The position numbers and the translations under genes are program-made. Under the pieces are notes generated by a model. It searched no databases. It was not told the origin of the DNA and saw only the letters and a list, made by a program, of their open reading frames with translations. DNA of 23,733 bases from Burkholderiales bacterium (GTDB lineage Bacteria > Pseudomonadota > Gammaproteobacteria > Burkholderiales > Thiobacillaceae): the NCBI GenBank assembly GCA_005790965.1, contig SXTL01000033.1, positions 1 through 23,733 of the forward strand, written 5' to 3'. The first letter of the stretch is position 1; the number at the start of each line of letters is the position of its first letter. Shown in pieces: positions 23,656 to 23,733 of this stretch.

Positions 23656-23733
23656 GTTGTATTTCTCCTGTCGCGTTGGGGTGCGCCATCTTAACAGGCA
23701 ATATTCGCCAAATCTTTAATCCATCCGTACCAA

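Overview
The window looks like a chromosomal segment of a GC-rich sulfur-oxidising beta- or gammaproteobacterium. The evidence is a soxK-soxX-soxA cytochrome block at the right edge, long DsbD and GlnE proteins, and a gene order (glnE-ilvE-CHCC zinc finger; purM-purN-DUF3108) that I associate with these classes. I cannot name a genus. Almost all of the sequence is coding. I see no rRNA, tRNA, CRISPR array, transposase, integrase or prophage gene.

Layout, left to right. (1) Positions 1-3409, minus strand: a Fur-boxed iron(III) ABC importer, fbpA-fbpB-fbpC; fbpC runs off the left edge and a terminator-like hairpin lies between fbpA and fbpB. (2) 3511-5496, minus: acetyl-CoA synthetase (acs). 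(3) 5574-10019, plus: glnE, then ilvE, a small CHCC zinc-finger protein and a secreted DUF302 protein. (4) 10053-11438, minus: oxygen-independent coproporphyrinogen oxidase (hemN). (5) About 11440-11707: the largest non-coding gap, with two tandem plus-strand terminators that follow no obvious gene, then a good -10 box. (6) 11708-14759, plus: phosphohexomutase, purE and purK. (7) 14801-18085, minus: fxsA, purM, purN and a DUF3108 protein. (8) 18084-21923, plus: cutA, dsbD, a TlpA-type thioredoxin and a TtcA-like PP-loop enzyme; the last three overlap by GTGA start/stop junctions. (9) A bidirectional terminator at 22011-22038, then 22057-23655, minus: soxK, soxX and soxA.

Functional themes. 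Purine synthesis appears as two converging blocks (purEK and purMN). Periplasmic thiol chemistry and sulfur oxidation sit side by side. DsbD plus TlpA could supply reductant to the periplasm, where SoxXA loads thiosulfate onto its carrier. The carrier (soxYZ) and soxB are not in this window.

I do not see a clearly novel multi-gene system. The most unusual items are a DsbD with two tandem N-terminal redox domains, fxsA and cutA start codons sharing one CATG, the orphan tandem terminators, and the compact soxKXA block with a single-heme SoxA facing a dsbD-tlpA-ttcA operon.
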